Source: Rhodospirillales bacterium
GTDB lineage: Bacteria; Pseudomonadota; Alphaproteobacteria; Reyranellales; Reyranellaceae
Assembly (NCBI GenBank): GCA_016699855.1
Contig: CP064988.1
Coordinates: 806,001 to 870,000, forward strand
DNA length: 64,000 bases
Reading direction: 5' to 3'
How positions within the stretch are numbered: position 1 is the first letter of the stretch; every line of letters starts with the position of its first letter. A program made the position numbers and the translations under genes. This document shows, in pieces, positions 43,037 through 51,982 of the stretch. The notes under the pieces were generated by a model that saw only the letters and a list, made by a program, of their open reading frames with translations, ran no database searches and had not been told where the DNA came from.

Positions 43037-45406
43037 ATGACGGCGAGCGGCGGTCCTGCGACGGAGCGGTATGTCGACATCCCGCTGGCCGAACTCATGG
43101 CGCGCGCGTCGGCGCTGCGCGACGGGGGCCACGGCCGGCTGATCTCCTATTCGCGCAAGGTGTTCATCCCGCTCACCAAGTTATGCCGCGACGTCTGCCA
43201 CTACTGCACCTTCGCGGAGCGGCCGCACGCGTCGCGGCCGGCCTACCTCTCGCCCGACGAGGTGCTGGCCATCGCCCGCGCCGGCCAAGCGGCCGGCTGC
43301 ACCGAGGCGCTGTTCACCCTGGGCGACAAGCCGGAGCTGCGCTACCACACCGCGCGCGAGGCGCTCGCCGCGCTCGGCCACGCCACCACCATCGACTACC
43401 TGACGGCGATGTGCGCGCTGGTCCTGAAGGAGACCGGTCTGCTGCCGCACGCCAATCCCGGCGTCATGACGCGCGAGGAGATCGCGGCGCTGCGCAAGGT
43501 CACGGCGAGCCAGGGCATGATGCTGGAATCGACCAGCGAGCGCTTGTGCGAACGGGGCGGCGTGCATTTCGGCTCGCCCGACAAACACCCCGCGGCGCGG
43601 CTGGAGACCATCCGGCTGGCCGGCGAGCTGAAGGTGCCGTTCACGACCGGCATCCTGATCGGCATTGGCGAGACGCGCGAGGAGCGCATCCACGCCTTGG
43701 AGGCGATCCGCGACCTGCACGCCGCGCACGGCCACATCCAGGAAGTGATCGTCCAGAATTTCCGCGCCAAACCCGACACCAAGCTGGCCGACGCCGACGA
43801 GCCCGATCTGGACGACCTGCTCTGGACCATCGCCGTGGCGCGGCTGATCCTCGGACCGGACATGAGCGTCCAGGCGCCACCGAATTTGTCGCCGGGCATC
43901 TACCAGAAACTGGTCGGCGCGGGCCTGAACGACTGGGGCGGCGTCTCTCCCGTCACCCCCGACCACGTCAATCCCGAGGCGCCGTGGCCTGCCATCGCCG
44001 ACCTGGCGCGTCGCAGCGCCGAGGCCGGCAAGCTGCTGGTCAACCGGCTCACCGTCTATCCGTCGTACGTCCGCGCCGCCGATACCTGGCTGGCGCCGGA
44101 GATCGCCACGCGCGCCCGCCGCATGAGCGATTCGGAGGGCTTCGCGCGCGACGACGACTGGTCGCCCGGCAACACCGAGCCGCCGCCGACGCCCATGACG
44201 CTGGCCCGGACGGTCGACCCGGAGGTGGTCCGCATCGTCGACCGCGCGACGTCCGGCGAGCGTCTCGGATCCGGCGAGATCGTCCGGCTGTTCGCGGCGC
44301 GCGACGCCGACTACCGCCACGTCACGCAGGCCGCCGACGCGCTGCGCCGGGCCGTCAGCGGCGACGTCGTGCGCTACGTCGTCAACCGCAACATCAACTA
44401 CACGAACATCTGCCACTACCGCTGCAAGTTCTGCGCGTTCTCGAAGGGACGCACGCACGAGGATCTGCGCGGCGCGCCCTACGACCTCGCGCTCGACGAG
44501 GTGCGCCGGCGGACCCTCGAGGCGTGGGAGCGCGGCGCCACCGAAGTCTGCATGCAGGGCGGCATCCACCCCGACTACACAGGCGAGACCTATCTCGACA
44601 TCTGCCGGACCATCAAGGACGCGGTGCCGGACATGCACATCCACGCCTTCTCGGCGCTGGAGGTGACGCAGGGCGCGGCCACGCTGGGCCTGCCCGTCGC
44701 CGAGTTCCTGGCGCGGCTCAAGGACGCCGGGCTGGGCACGCTGCCCGGCACGGCGGCGGAGATCCTCGACGACGAGGTCCGGGCGCTGATCTGCCCCGAC
44801 AAGATCGATACCGCGCAGTGGCTCGCCGTCCAGCGCGCCGCCCACCGGACCGGCCTGCGCACGACGTCGACGATCATGTACGGCCATGTCGAGACGTCGC
44901 TGTCGTGGGCCAGGCATCTGCTGGCCCTGCGCGACCTGCAGGCCGAGACCGGCGGCTTCACCGAGTTCGTGCCGCTGCCCTTCGTGCACATGGAAGCGCC
45001 GATGTACCGGCTGGGCATGGCGCGCCGCGGACCGACCTTCCGCGAGGCCGTGATCATGCACGCGGTCGCGCGGCTGGCGCTGCATCCGCTGATCCCGAAC
45101 ATCCAGACGTCGTGGGTGAAGATGGGTCCGGCCGGCGCGGCGATCTGCCTGCGGTCCGGCGCCAACGACCTCGGCGGCACGCTGATGAACGAGAGCATCT
45201 CGCGCGCCGCCGGCACCCAGCACGGGCAGGAGTTCCCGCCGGCCGAGATGGAAGCGCTGATCCGCTCGATCGACCGCCAGCCCCGGCAGCGCGACACGCT
45301 GTACCGCGCCGTGCCCGAGGAGCGCCGCGCCGCCTCGCTGGTGGCGCGCGAACTGGCGCCCGTGGTGCAGACGCCGCCGCGCAAGCGGGCGGCGGCGCGG
45401 ACCTAG
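43037..45406 (+). CDS. fbiC: Fused 7,8-didemethyl-8-hydroxy-5-deazariboflavin synthase (CofG-CofH, FbiC)
   Basis: It makes Fo, the deazaflavin core of F420, from tyrosine and 5-amino-6-ribitylaminouracil using two radical-SAM domains. The 789-aa protein has an N-terminal CofG half with the 4Fe-4S motif at Cys50, Cys54 and Cys57 (KLCRDVCHYCTF). The C-terminal CofH half has the second motif at Cys459, Cys463 and Cys466 (CHYRCKFCAFSKG). Separate subunits in most archaea are fused here as in actinobacterial FbiC. The start MTASGGPATERYVD has a weak purine-rich ribosome-binding site. It is the first enzyme of the F420 set whose other genes lie on the minus strand from 46.7 to 49.1 kb. Confidence 0.96.
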   Translation: MTASGGPATERYVDIPLAELMARASALRDGGHGRLISYSRKVFIPLTKLCRDVCHYCTFAERPHASRPAYLSPDEVLAIARAGQAAGCTEALFTLGDKPELRYHTAREALAALGHATTIDYLTAMCALVLKETGLLPHANPGVMTREEIAALRKVTASQGMMLESTSERLCERGGVHFGSPDKHPAARLETIRLAGELKVPFTTGILIGIGETREERIHALEAIRDLHAAHGHIQEVIVQNFRAKPDTKLADADEPDLDDLLWTIAVARLILGPDMSVQAPPNLSPGIYQKLVGAGLNDWGGVSPVTPDHVNPEAPWPAIADLARRSAEAGKLLVNRLTVYPSYVRAADTWLAPEIATRARRMSDSEGFARDDDWSPGNTEPPPTPMTLARTVDPEVVRIVDRATSGERLGSGEIVRLFAARDADYRHVTQAADALRRAVSGDVVRYVVNRNINYTNICHYRCKFCAFSKGRTHEDLRGAPYDLALDEVRRRTLEAWERGATEVCMQGGIHPDYTGETYLDICRTIKDAVPDMHIHAFSALEVTQGAATLGLPVAEFLARLKDAGLGTLPGTAAEILDDEVRALICPDKIDTAQWLAVQRAAHRTGLRTTSTIMYGHVETSLSWARHLLALRDLQAETGGFTEFVPLPFVHMEAPMYRLGMARRGPTFREAVIMHAVARLALHPLIPNIQTSWVKMGPAGAAICLRSGANDLGGTLMNESISRAAGTQHGQEFPPAEMEALIRSIDRQPRQRDTLYRAVPEERRAASLVARELAPVVQTPPRKRAAART

Positions 45407-45416
45407 CCGGACCGCG

Positions 45417-46603
45417 CTACGGCGCCACCTCGGCGGCCAGCCAGTCTATCGCCGCCTGCGTGCCGCCCTTGCCGTGCGGCACGCCCAGCGCGCCCAGCGC
45501 CGTCTCGACGACGCCCAGCGTGCCCAGGATCATCGGCGCGTTGACGTGGCCCATGTGCGCGATCCGGAAGGCCTTGCCCGACAGGTCGCCGATGCCGTGG
45601 CCGAGGACGACGCCGCACTTCGTGTTGCAATAGGCCCGCAGCTTCTCCGGATCGTGGCCGGTGGTCAGCACGGTGGTGACGGTGTCGCAGCGCTCCGACG
45701 GCTCGACGATGTTGAAGCCGATGGCCTGGCCCTCGGACCACACGCCGACCGCGCGCCGCACCGACTCCGCCAGCAGGCGGTGGCGGTGGTGCACGTTGTC
45801 GAGGCCCTCCTCGAACAGCATGTCGATCGCCTGGCGCAGGCCGAACAGCAGGTGCTCGGGCGGTGTGCCTGCGTATTTCTGGTAGTGCTGGTCGCCCTCG
45901 CGCTCCGTCCAGTCCCAGTAGGGCGTCCGCAGCCCGGCCTTCTTGTGCGCCGCGCGCGCCCGGTCGTTGGCGGCGACCAGGCCGAGGCCCGGCGGCGTCA
46001 TCATGCCCTTCTGCGAACCCGACATCGCGACGTCGACGCCCCAGGCGTCCATCTCGAACGGCATGCAGCCCAGCGACGCCACCGCGTCGACCATCAGCAG
46101 CGCCTCGTGGCCGGCGGCGCGGATAGCCTGGCCGATCGCGGCGATATCGTTGACGACGCCCGAGGCGGTGTCGACCTGCACCACCAGCACGGCCTTGATC
46201 GTGCCGCCCTTGTCGGCGCGCGCAGCCGCGCCTCGACCTCGGCCGGCCGCACCGCCCGGCGCATGCCGCCCTGGAGGACCTCGACCTCGACGCCCATGCG
46301 GCGGGCGGCGTCGCCCCAGCCGATCGCGAAACGGCCGCTCTCCAGCACCAGGACCTTGTCGCCTTTGGACAGGGTGTTGGTGAGGGCCGCCTCCCAGGCG
46401 CCGTGGCCGTTGGAGATGTAGATGTAGGTCCGGCCCTTGGTGTTGAACACGCGGCCGAGATCGCGCAGCAGGCCGTCGGTCAGCGCAAGCAGCGGACCGG
46501 AATAGATGTCCACCGCCGGCCGGTGCATCGCCCGCAGCACCTCGTCCGGCACCACCGTCGGCCCGGGAATCGCCAGGAACTCTCGACCCGCGCGCACAGT
46601 CAT
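45417..46603 (-). pseudogene. Class V aminotransferase (serine-glyoxylate type), split by a frameshift
   Basis: The N-terminal part (46603 to about 46220) reads REFLAIPGPTVVPDEVLRAMHRPAVD ... GHGAWEAALTNTL and then leaves frame after EVEARLRA. The C-terminal part resumes as DKGGTIKAVLVVQVDTASGVV and includes the PLP lysine in MSGSQKGMMTPPGLGL, ending at 45417. One base appears missing in the GC-alternating tract near 46220. The intact protein would be about 395 aa and transaminate small amino acids with glyoxylate as acceptor. It follows cofC by 81 bp on the same strand and has an AGGAGG ribosome-binding site, so it may be the last gene of the F420 operon. Confidence 0.85.
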
Positions 46604-46684
46604 CCCACAAGTCCTCCTAGGAAGGCAGCCCCTATACCACGCGCCGACTCGGATGGAAGGGGCGCGCGCCCAAGCCGGCCGCCC

Positions 46685-47344
46685 CTACTCCAGTCCGAAC
46701 CCCTCCAGCAGCGCCCGCGTGCGCGTGCCCCGCGACTGCGGCAGCCGCAGGAAGGTCCGGAGATCGACGGGATGGTCGATATCCATGGCGATACCGGGCT
46801 GGCGGACCACCACGGGCTCGATGCCCTGCCGGCGGGCGGCGTCGAGGTGGGGGAAATAGCTATCCTCGCCGAACCGAAGCGGCACCGAATCCGGCGGCGA
46901 GCAAACGACGGCGTTCGACCCGAGATCGTCGTGCGCCGGCGAGATGGTGAACGACGGCGCCGGCAGGTGGGCGGCCAGCACCGCGTCGATCTCCGCTCCG
47001 GTGGCCGCCGGGATGTCCCCGGGCATCGTGATCATCCCACCGCGTCCCTCGCGGGCGAGAATCCGCAGTCCCGCCGTGACGCTGCCGGTGTGGCCGTCGC
47101 GCGCGCCCTCGGTCTCGACCCGCGCGCCGATCCGTTCGGCGAGCGCACGGGCCCTCGGCTCCAGCGTCACGACCATCACGCCGGCGAGGCGGCGCGCGGC
47201 GGCGACGGCGTCGAGAACGTCCGTCAGCATCGTCTCGGCGAGCGCGCGGCGTTGATCCGGCGACAGCAAGCCCGACAGCCGGTGCTTGGCGCCGTCGAAC
47301 TCCTTGACCGGGATGACGGCCCAGATGTCGCCACCGGCGCTCAT
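46685..47344 (-). CDS. cofC: F420 biosynthesis guanylyltransferase CofC/FbiD
   Basis: It activates a three-carbon phosphate (2-phospholactate, phosphoenolpyruvate or 3-phosphoglycerate, depending on the organism) with GTP, giving the GDP-linked donor for CofD. The 219-aa sequence has the nucleotidyltransferase start IWAVIPVKEFDGAKHRLSGLL, MITMPGDIPAATGAEIDAVL as the metal-binding region, and LGSNAVVCSPPDSVPLRFGEDSYFPHL, typical of CofC. Which substrate is used cannot be read by eye. The ATG overlaps the cofD stop by 4 bp. Confidence 0.93.
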   Translation of the reverse strand: MSAGGDIWAVIPVKEFDGAKHRLSGLLSPDQRRALAETMLTDVLDAVAAARRLAGVMVVTLEPRARALAERIGARVETEGARDGHTGSVTAGLRILAREGRGGMITMPGDIPAATGAEIDAVLAAHLPAPSFTISPAHDDLGSNAVVCSPPDSVPLRFGEDSYFPHLDAARRQGIEPVVVRQPGIAMDIDHPVDLRTFLRLPQSRGTRTRALLEGFGLE

Positions 47345-48291
47345 CCGGGGCGGCGCGCGGCGTCTGCGGCGTCGAGCGCGACGCGCGCCAGCGTCTCGCG
47401 GTCCTCCAGCGTCGTCATCAACGTCCGGGTGGAGGCGACTGTGATGCCCAGGTCCGCGACGCCTTCGGCGTCTGTGTGGTCGACGACGTAGGCGTCGAGC
47501 AGGTCGCCGTAGCGCCGCGCGACCGCGGCCGCGCTGACCTCGAGGCCGAGTTCCGACATCATCTTCGCGGTCGGACCCTTGACCGCCGCGCCGCCGATGA
47601 TCGGCGACACCGCCACCACGGGCGCGCCGCTCCCGCGGATGGTCTCGCGCATGCCCGGAAGCGCCAGGATCGGCTCGACGCTGATGAACGGGTTGGACGG
47701 GCAGACGACCACCGCGCGCACGCCGCCAGCCCGCAACGCGGCGATCGCCGCGGCTTGCGGACGCGCTTGCGCGGCGCCCTCGAACGCCAGCTCGCGCACC
47801 ACCGGCCGGCATTGCTGGCGCACGAAATAATCCTGGAAGTCGATCCACCCGGCATCCGTCCGCACGCGCGTGCGCACGCGGTCGTCGGTCATCGGCACGA
47901 TGGGCGCGCCGATCCCGAGCCGGCGGCGGAAATCGTCGGTGACCTCGGACAGGGTGGCGCCGGCGCGCAGCCGACGGGTGCGCTCGACATGGGTGGCGAG
48001 ATCGCGGTCGCCGAGGCGAAACCAGTCCTCGCCGCCCAGCGCCGCGAGGCCCTCCATGAAGGACCAGGTCTCGTCGCGCCGTCCCCAGCCGGTGGCCGGG
48101 TTGTCGATGCCAGCCAGCGCGTAGGTCAGCGTGTCAATATCGGGCGAGACGCTGAGGCCGAGATGCTCGAAATCGTCGCCGGTGTTGGCGATCACCAGAA
48201 GCTCGTCGGGCGGCAGCACCCGGCTCAGGCCGAGCGCCAGCTTGGCGCCGCCGACGCCGCCGGACAGCGCCACCACCAACCCGCCGCTCAT
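47341..48291 (-). CDS. cofD: 2-phospho-L-lactate transferase CofD/FbiA
   Basis: It transfers the activated phospho-acid to Fo, yielding F420-0 or dehydro-F420-0. The 316-aa protein has the CofD opening VVALSGGVGGAKLALGLSRVL, the conserved NTGDDFEHLGLSVSPDIDTLTYALAG with metal/substrate aspartates, and VVVCPSNPFISVEPILALPG and SPIIGGAAVKGPTAKMM toward the C-terminus. The ATG overlaps the cofE stop by 4 bp, so cofE, cofD and cofC are translationally coupled. Confidence 0.96.
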   Translation of the reverse strand: MSGGLVVALSGGVGGAKLALGLSRVLPPDELLVIANTGDDFEHLGLSVSPDIDTLTYALAGIDNPATGWGRRDETWSFMEGLAALGGEDWFRLGDRDLATHVERTRRLRAGATLSEVTDDFRRRLGIGAPIVPMTDDRVRTRVRTDAGWIDFQDYFVRQQCRPVVRELAFEGAAQARPQAAAIAALRAGGVRAVVVCPSNPFISVEPILALPGMRETIRGSGAPVVAVSPIIGGAAVKGPTAKMMSELGLEVSAAAVARRYGDLLDAYVVDHTDAEGVADLGITVASTRTLMTTLEDRETLARVALDAADAARRPG

Positions 48292-49061
48292 CGGAACATG
48301 TCCTCCGAGGCCGGCCGGACCAGCTCGGCCGCGCCGGTCGGCGCGCCACGCCACGACAATCCGCGCACGACGACGACGGGCTGGCCTTCGGCGCCCTGCC
48401 CTTGGACCAGCGACGCGGCGGCGGCGATCTCGTCGGCGTGGCCTGTGATGCTGACCTGCAGCGTGCGGCCGAACAGATCGGGATCGCCGCGCAGATCCAT
48501 CAGCGCCGGCAGTCCCGCGGCGCCGAGCGCGACGCCGACGGTGCCGCGGCGCCAGGCGCGCCCGAAGCTGTCGTTGATGATCACCGCCAGCCTGGCGCCG
48601 AAGCGCCGCGACAGCGCCGCGCGCAGCGTCTCGGCGCTGCCGTCGGGATCGACCGGCAGCAGCAGCGCCATCTGCGGGCCATCGGGATTGGCGACATTGG
48701 ACTGGTCGATGCCGGCGTTCGCCATGACGAAGCCGAGGCGGTGCTCGACGATCAGCACGTTCGGCCGCGCGCGCACGACCCTGACGGCCTCCGACAGGAT
48801 CAGGTGCACCAGACGCGGGTCCTTCTGCGTCGTCTCCGCGAGCGCCACCGACTCGGCGGACGGCGTGACAGTGGCGAGGTCGACCATCCGGCCCTCGGCC
48901 TTCGACACGACCTTCTGCGCGACCACGAGCACGTCGCCGGTACGCGGGACGATTCCGCCGCGCGTCAATCCATCCGCGATCAGCGCCGCGAGGTCGTCGC
49001 CGGCGCGCACAAGCGGCACGCCGGGCACGGCGATGATCTCGACGCCGCCCGTCCGGTCCAT
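48288..49061 (-). CDS. cofE: Coenzyme F420-0:gamma-glutamyl ligase CofE
   Basis: It adds glutamates to F420-0 using GTP. The 257-aa protein shows the CofE features VLVVAQKVVSKAEGRMVDL, HRLGFVMANAGIDQSN, and LAVIINDSFGRAWRRGTVGVALGAAG. It is the stand-alone short form: the C-terminal nitroreductase domain of actinobacterial FbiB, which reduces dehydro-F420, is absent and no separate copy occurs in the window. The start is the ATG of MDRTGGVEIIAVPG, 17 bp after the Fgd-like gene on the same strand. Confidence 0.95.
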   Translation of the reverse strand: MDRTGGVEIIAVPGVPLVRAGDDLAALIADGLTRGGIVPRTGDVLVVAQKVVSKAEGRMVDLATVTPSAESVALAETTQKDPRLVHLILSEAVRVVRARPNVLIVEHRLGFVMANAGIDQSNVANPDGPQMALLLPVDPDGSAETLRAALSRRFGARLAVIINDSFGRAWRRGTVGVALGAAGLPALMDLRGDPDLFGRTLQVSITGHADEIAAAASLVQGQGAEGQPVVVVRGLSWRGAPTGAAELVRPASEDMFR

Positions 49062-49078
49062 GCCGCCGCTCCGTCCCG

Positions 49079-50083
49079 TCAACCGAACCGCTTGCGCAAT
49101 CGCGGCAGCACGTGCTCGCCATAGAGCCGCAGGAAGCGCGCCTGGTCGGGCCCCGGCGCGTGGAACACGAGGTGGTGGAAGCCGAGACCGACATAGTAGC
49201 CGATGCGCTCGACATGCTCGTCGGGATCGCTCGACACGATCCAGCGGCTGGCGGCGCGCTCCAGCGGCAGCGCGTCGGCGAGGCGCTGCATCTCGACCGG
49301 ATCCTCGACCGTCATCTTCTCCTCGGGCGTCAGCGCCAGCGCGGCCCAGTGCCGCGTGTCCTGGAGCGCCCGCTCCTTGTCGGTGTCGAACGACACCTTC
49401 ACCTCGATCATGCGGTCGTAGCCGTCCGAGGGCTTCTCGGCGGCGGCCAGACCCTCGGCCACCTTCGGGAGGAGCGTCTCGGTGTAGAGCTCCTTCTTCT
49501 TGCCGCTGGTGCAGATGAAGCCGTCGCCGGAGCGGCCGGCGTAGCGCGCCACCAGCGCGCCGGCGGCCGCCACGTAGATCGGCACCAGCGCGTCGGGCCG
49601 GTCGTAGATGGTGGCGTTCTCGGTGCGGTAGTACTGGCCCTCGAAGCTGACCCGCTCCTGCGTCCACAGCGTGCGGATCAGGGTCACGGCCTCGCGCATG
49701 CGCGCGAAGCGTTCCTTGAACTCGGGCCAGGGCTGGCCGGTCGAGGGCACCTCGTTGAGCGACTCGCCGGTGCCGATACCGAGGATGACGCGGCCCGGGA
49801 ACATCGAGCCCAGCGTGCCGAACGCCTGCGCCACGATCGATGGGTGGTAGCGGAACGTCGGCGTGAGCACGCTGGTGCCCATGACGATGCGCGACGTGCG
49901 CGCGCCCAGCGCGCCCAGCCACGCCAGCGAGAACGGGGCGTGGCCGTCGACGTGCTTCCACGGCTGGAAATGGTCGCTGACGAACACCGACTCGAAGCCG
50001 GTCTCCTCCGCCAGGCACGAGAATTCCAGCAGCTTGCCCGGCGCGAACTGCTCCGCCGAGGCCTTGTATCCGAGCTTGAGCAC
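49079..50083 (-). CDS. fgd: F420-dependent glucose-6-phosphate dehydrogenase-like LLM protein
   Basis: It is probably the enzyme that reduces F420 with glucose-6-phosphate. The 334-aa sequence closely follows mycobacterial Fgd1 as I know it: LKLGYKASAEQFAPGKLLEF, VSDHFQPWKH (Asp37, His38, Trp42), GTSVLTPTFRYHPSI, the proton-donor region Glu107 in GIGTGESLNEV, and the three phosphate-binding residues Lys195 (CTSGK), Lys256 (TPEEK) and Arg280 (ASRWIVSSDPDE), equivalent to Lys198, Lys259 and Arg283. The start is GTG at 50083 behind GGGAGG. It heads the minus-strand F420 operon, divergent from the LLM gene at 50191. Confidence 0.86.
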   Translation of the reverse strand: MLKLGYKASAEQFAPGKLLEFSCLAEETGFESVFVSDHFQPWKHVDGHAPFSLAWLGALGARTSRIVMGTSVLTPTFRYHPSIVAQAFGTLGSMFPGRVILGIGTGESLNEVPSTGQPWPEFKERFARMREAVTLIRTLWTQERVSFEGQYYRTENATIYDRPDALVPIYVAAAGALVARYAGRSGDGFICTSGKKKELYTETLLPKVAEGLAAAEKPSDGYDRMIEVKVSFDTDKERALQDTRHWAALALTPEEKMTVEDPVEMQRLADALPLERAASRWIVSSDPDEHVERIGYYVGLGFHHLVFHAPGPDQARFLRLYGEHVLPRLRKRFG

Positions 50084-50190
50084 CGCGCCGCCTCCCGCCC
50101 CGCGCCGGGTGGGTCCGGCGCCGTGGTTCCGAGCGCGGAAATCTATAGACTGCCGCCCCGCAGGCAAACCGCCAAAGCGAGGAAACGACC

Positions 50191-51075
50191 ATGCGACTTG
50201 GAATCGCCCTGCCCTTCGGCGATATCGGTGGCGACGGCCCGACCGTGCGGGAATACGCGCAGCTCGCGGAGGCCGAGGGCTACGACGGCCTGACCCTGGC
50301 CGACCATGTGCTCGGCGGCGCGAAGGCGCCCACCGGACGGCCGGTCGCCTCGCAACTCTTCCATGACCCCTTCGTGGCGTTCGCCTTCATCGCCGCCTGC
50401 ACCGAGAAGGTCGAGCTATCGACCCAGGTGCTGATCCTGGCGCAGCGCCAGACCGCGCTGGTGGCCAAACAGGCGGCCAGCCTCGACGTGCTCAGCGGCG
50501 GGCGCTTCCGCTTCGGGGTCGGCGTCGGCTGGAACGAGCTGGAGTTCACCGGCCTGAACGAGAATTTCCACGACCGCGGCAAGCGGTCGGAGGAACAGGT
50601 CGTCCTCATGAAGAAGCTGTGGGCCGAGCCGTTCGTGAAATTCGAGGGCAAGTGGCACACCATGCCCGACGCCGGCATCAACCCGCGGCCGGCCAAGGGA
50701 AGCATCCCGCTGTGGTTCGGCGGCCACATGGACGTCACGTTGCGGCGCATCGCCAAATGGGGCGACGGCTGGATGATGCTGTCGCAGCCGCCGGGCGACG
50801 CCGCCGTGGCGGAGTTCGACAAGCTGCGCCGCTACGTCGAGGCCGAGGGCCGCGACCCCGCCTCGGTCGGCCTCGAGGTCTGGACGTCGACGGGCACCGG
50901 CGACGAGTCGGACTGGCGCCGCGAAATCGCGTTCTGGAAGAAAGCCGGCGTCACCCACGTGACGCTGCACAACACCTTCGGCGGCTACCACCACCGCCGC
51001 ATGAAGGGCACGACCATGGCCGAGCACGTCGATGCCATGCGCCGGTACCGCAACGCCGTGGTCGACCTGCTGTAG
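50191..51075 (+). CDS. LLM class F420-dependent oxidoreductase (TIGR03619-like)
   Basis: This 294-aa protein begins MRLGIALPFGDIGGDGPTVREYAQLAEAEGYDGLTLADHVLGG. STQVLILAQRQTALVAKQAASLDVLSGGRFRFGVGVGWNELEFTGL and PLWFGGHMDVTLRRIAKWGDGWM follow, all close to F420-dependent LLM members. Substrate unknown. It is divergent from the Fgd-like gene; the 107 bp between their starts probably contains both promoters. GAGGAAACG precedes the ATG. Confidence 0.9.
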   Translation: MRLGIALPFGDIGGDGPTVREYAQLAEAEGYDGLTLADHVLGGAKAPTGRPVASQLFHDPFVAFAFIAACTEKVELSTQVLILAQRQTALVAKQAASLDVLSGGRFRFGVGVGWNELEFTGLNENFHDRGKRSEEQVVLMKKLWAEPFVKFEGKWHTMPDAGINPRPAKGSIPLWFGGHMDVTLRRIAKWGDGWMMLSQPPGDAAVAEFDKLRRYVEAEGRDPASVGLEVWTSTGTGDESDWRREIAFWKKAGVTHVTLHNTFGGYHHRRMKGTTMAEHVDAMRRYRNAVVDLL

Positions 51076-51087
51076 CCCCGCCGGTCC

Positions 51088-51948
51088 TCAGGTGTCGGCC
51101 AGCGCCGCCAGCATCGCGTCGCGGGCGGCGAAATCGCCGTCGGCGTGGACGGGCTGCAGGCACACATGCGTCGCGCCGGCGTCGAAATGCGCCCGCAGAC
51201 CGCGCTTGATCGTGGCGGCGTCGCCCCACAGCACCATGGCGTCGATGAAGGCGTCGCTGCCGCCGTCGGCCAGATCGGCCTCGGTGAAGCCCTGCCGCAG
51301 CCAGTTGTTGCGGTAGTTCGGCAGGACCATGTAGCGCGACAGCTCCTTGCGGCCGAGCGCGCGGGCCTTCACGGGGTCCGTCTCCAACGTCACCTTCTGC
51401 TCGACCGCCAGCCATTTCGACGGTCCGAGGATCGCGGCGGCCTCGGCGGTGTGCTTCGGCGTGACGTTGTACGGCACCGCGCCGCGCGACCGCTCGGCGC
51501 TCAGCGCCAGCATCTTCGGTCCCAGCGCCGCGACCACCACCGGCGGCGCCTCGCCCGCCGGCAGGTCCTTGTGGACGGCGTCGAGATAGGCCCGCATCGT
51601 CGCGACCGGCTTGTCGTAGCGGTGGCCGCGCAGGCCCTCGACCATCGGGATATGGCTTACGCCGAGGCCGAGGATGAACCGGTCGCCGTGCAGCGCGTTG
51701 AGCGACACCATGGCGCGGCGCGCCGTGAAGGCGTCGCGGGCGTAGATGTTGGCGATCGAGCTGCCGACCACCAGCTTCGCGCTGTTCGACAGCAGATAGG
51801 CCGCCAGCGACATCGATTCGTAGCCGCGCGACTCGGGGTACCACAGCGCCGCGTAGCCGTTGCCTTCGACCGTCCTCACGAGGTCGCGCAGCTGGGAACC
51901 GTCGAGCTTGTCCGTCGAATACCAGACGCCGAGGCGGCCGAGTTTCAT
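51088..51948 (-). CDS. LLM class F420-dependent oxidoreductase (TIGR03620-like)
   Basis: This 286-aa protein begins MKLGRLGVWYSTDKLDGSQLRDLVRTVEGNGYAALWYPESRGYES. It shows VVGSSIANIYARDAFTARRAMVSLNALHGDRFILGLGVSHIPMVEGLRGHRYDKP, a pattern I associate with the TIGR03620 F420 family. It is co-oriented with the next upstream LLM gene, 34 bp apart. Substrate unknown. Confidence 0.87.
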   Translation of the reverse strand: MKLGRLGVWYSTDKLDGSQLRDLVRTVEGNGYAALWYPESRGYESMSLAAYLLSNSAKLVVGSSIANIYARDAFTARRAMVSLNALHGDRFILGLGVSHIPMVEGLRGHRYDKPVATMRAYLDAVHKDLPAGEAPPVVVAALGPKMLALSAERSRGAVPYNVTPKHTAEAAAILGPSKWLAVEQKVTLETDPVKARALGRKELSRYMVLPNYRNNWLRQGFTEADLADGGSDAFIDAMVLWGDAATIKRGLRAHFDAGATHVCLQPVHADGDFAARDAMLAALADT

Positions 51949-51982
51949 GGCGTTTCCCTTCCGTTTGCTATGGCGGCGCCGG

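Noticed and set aside
46094..46603. A free-standing 169-aa protein at the aminotransferase 5' end
   Set aside because: Its last 40 residues are out-of-frame noise; the first part joins to the downstream frame as one aminotransferase.
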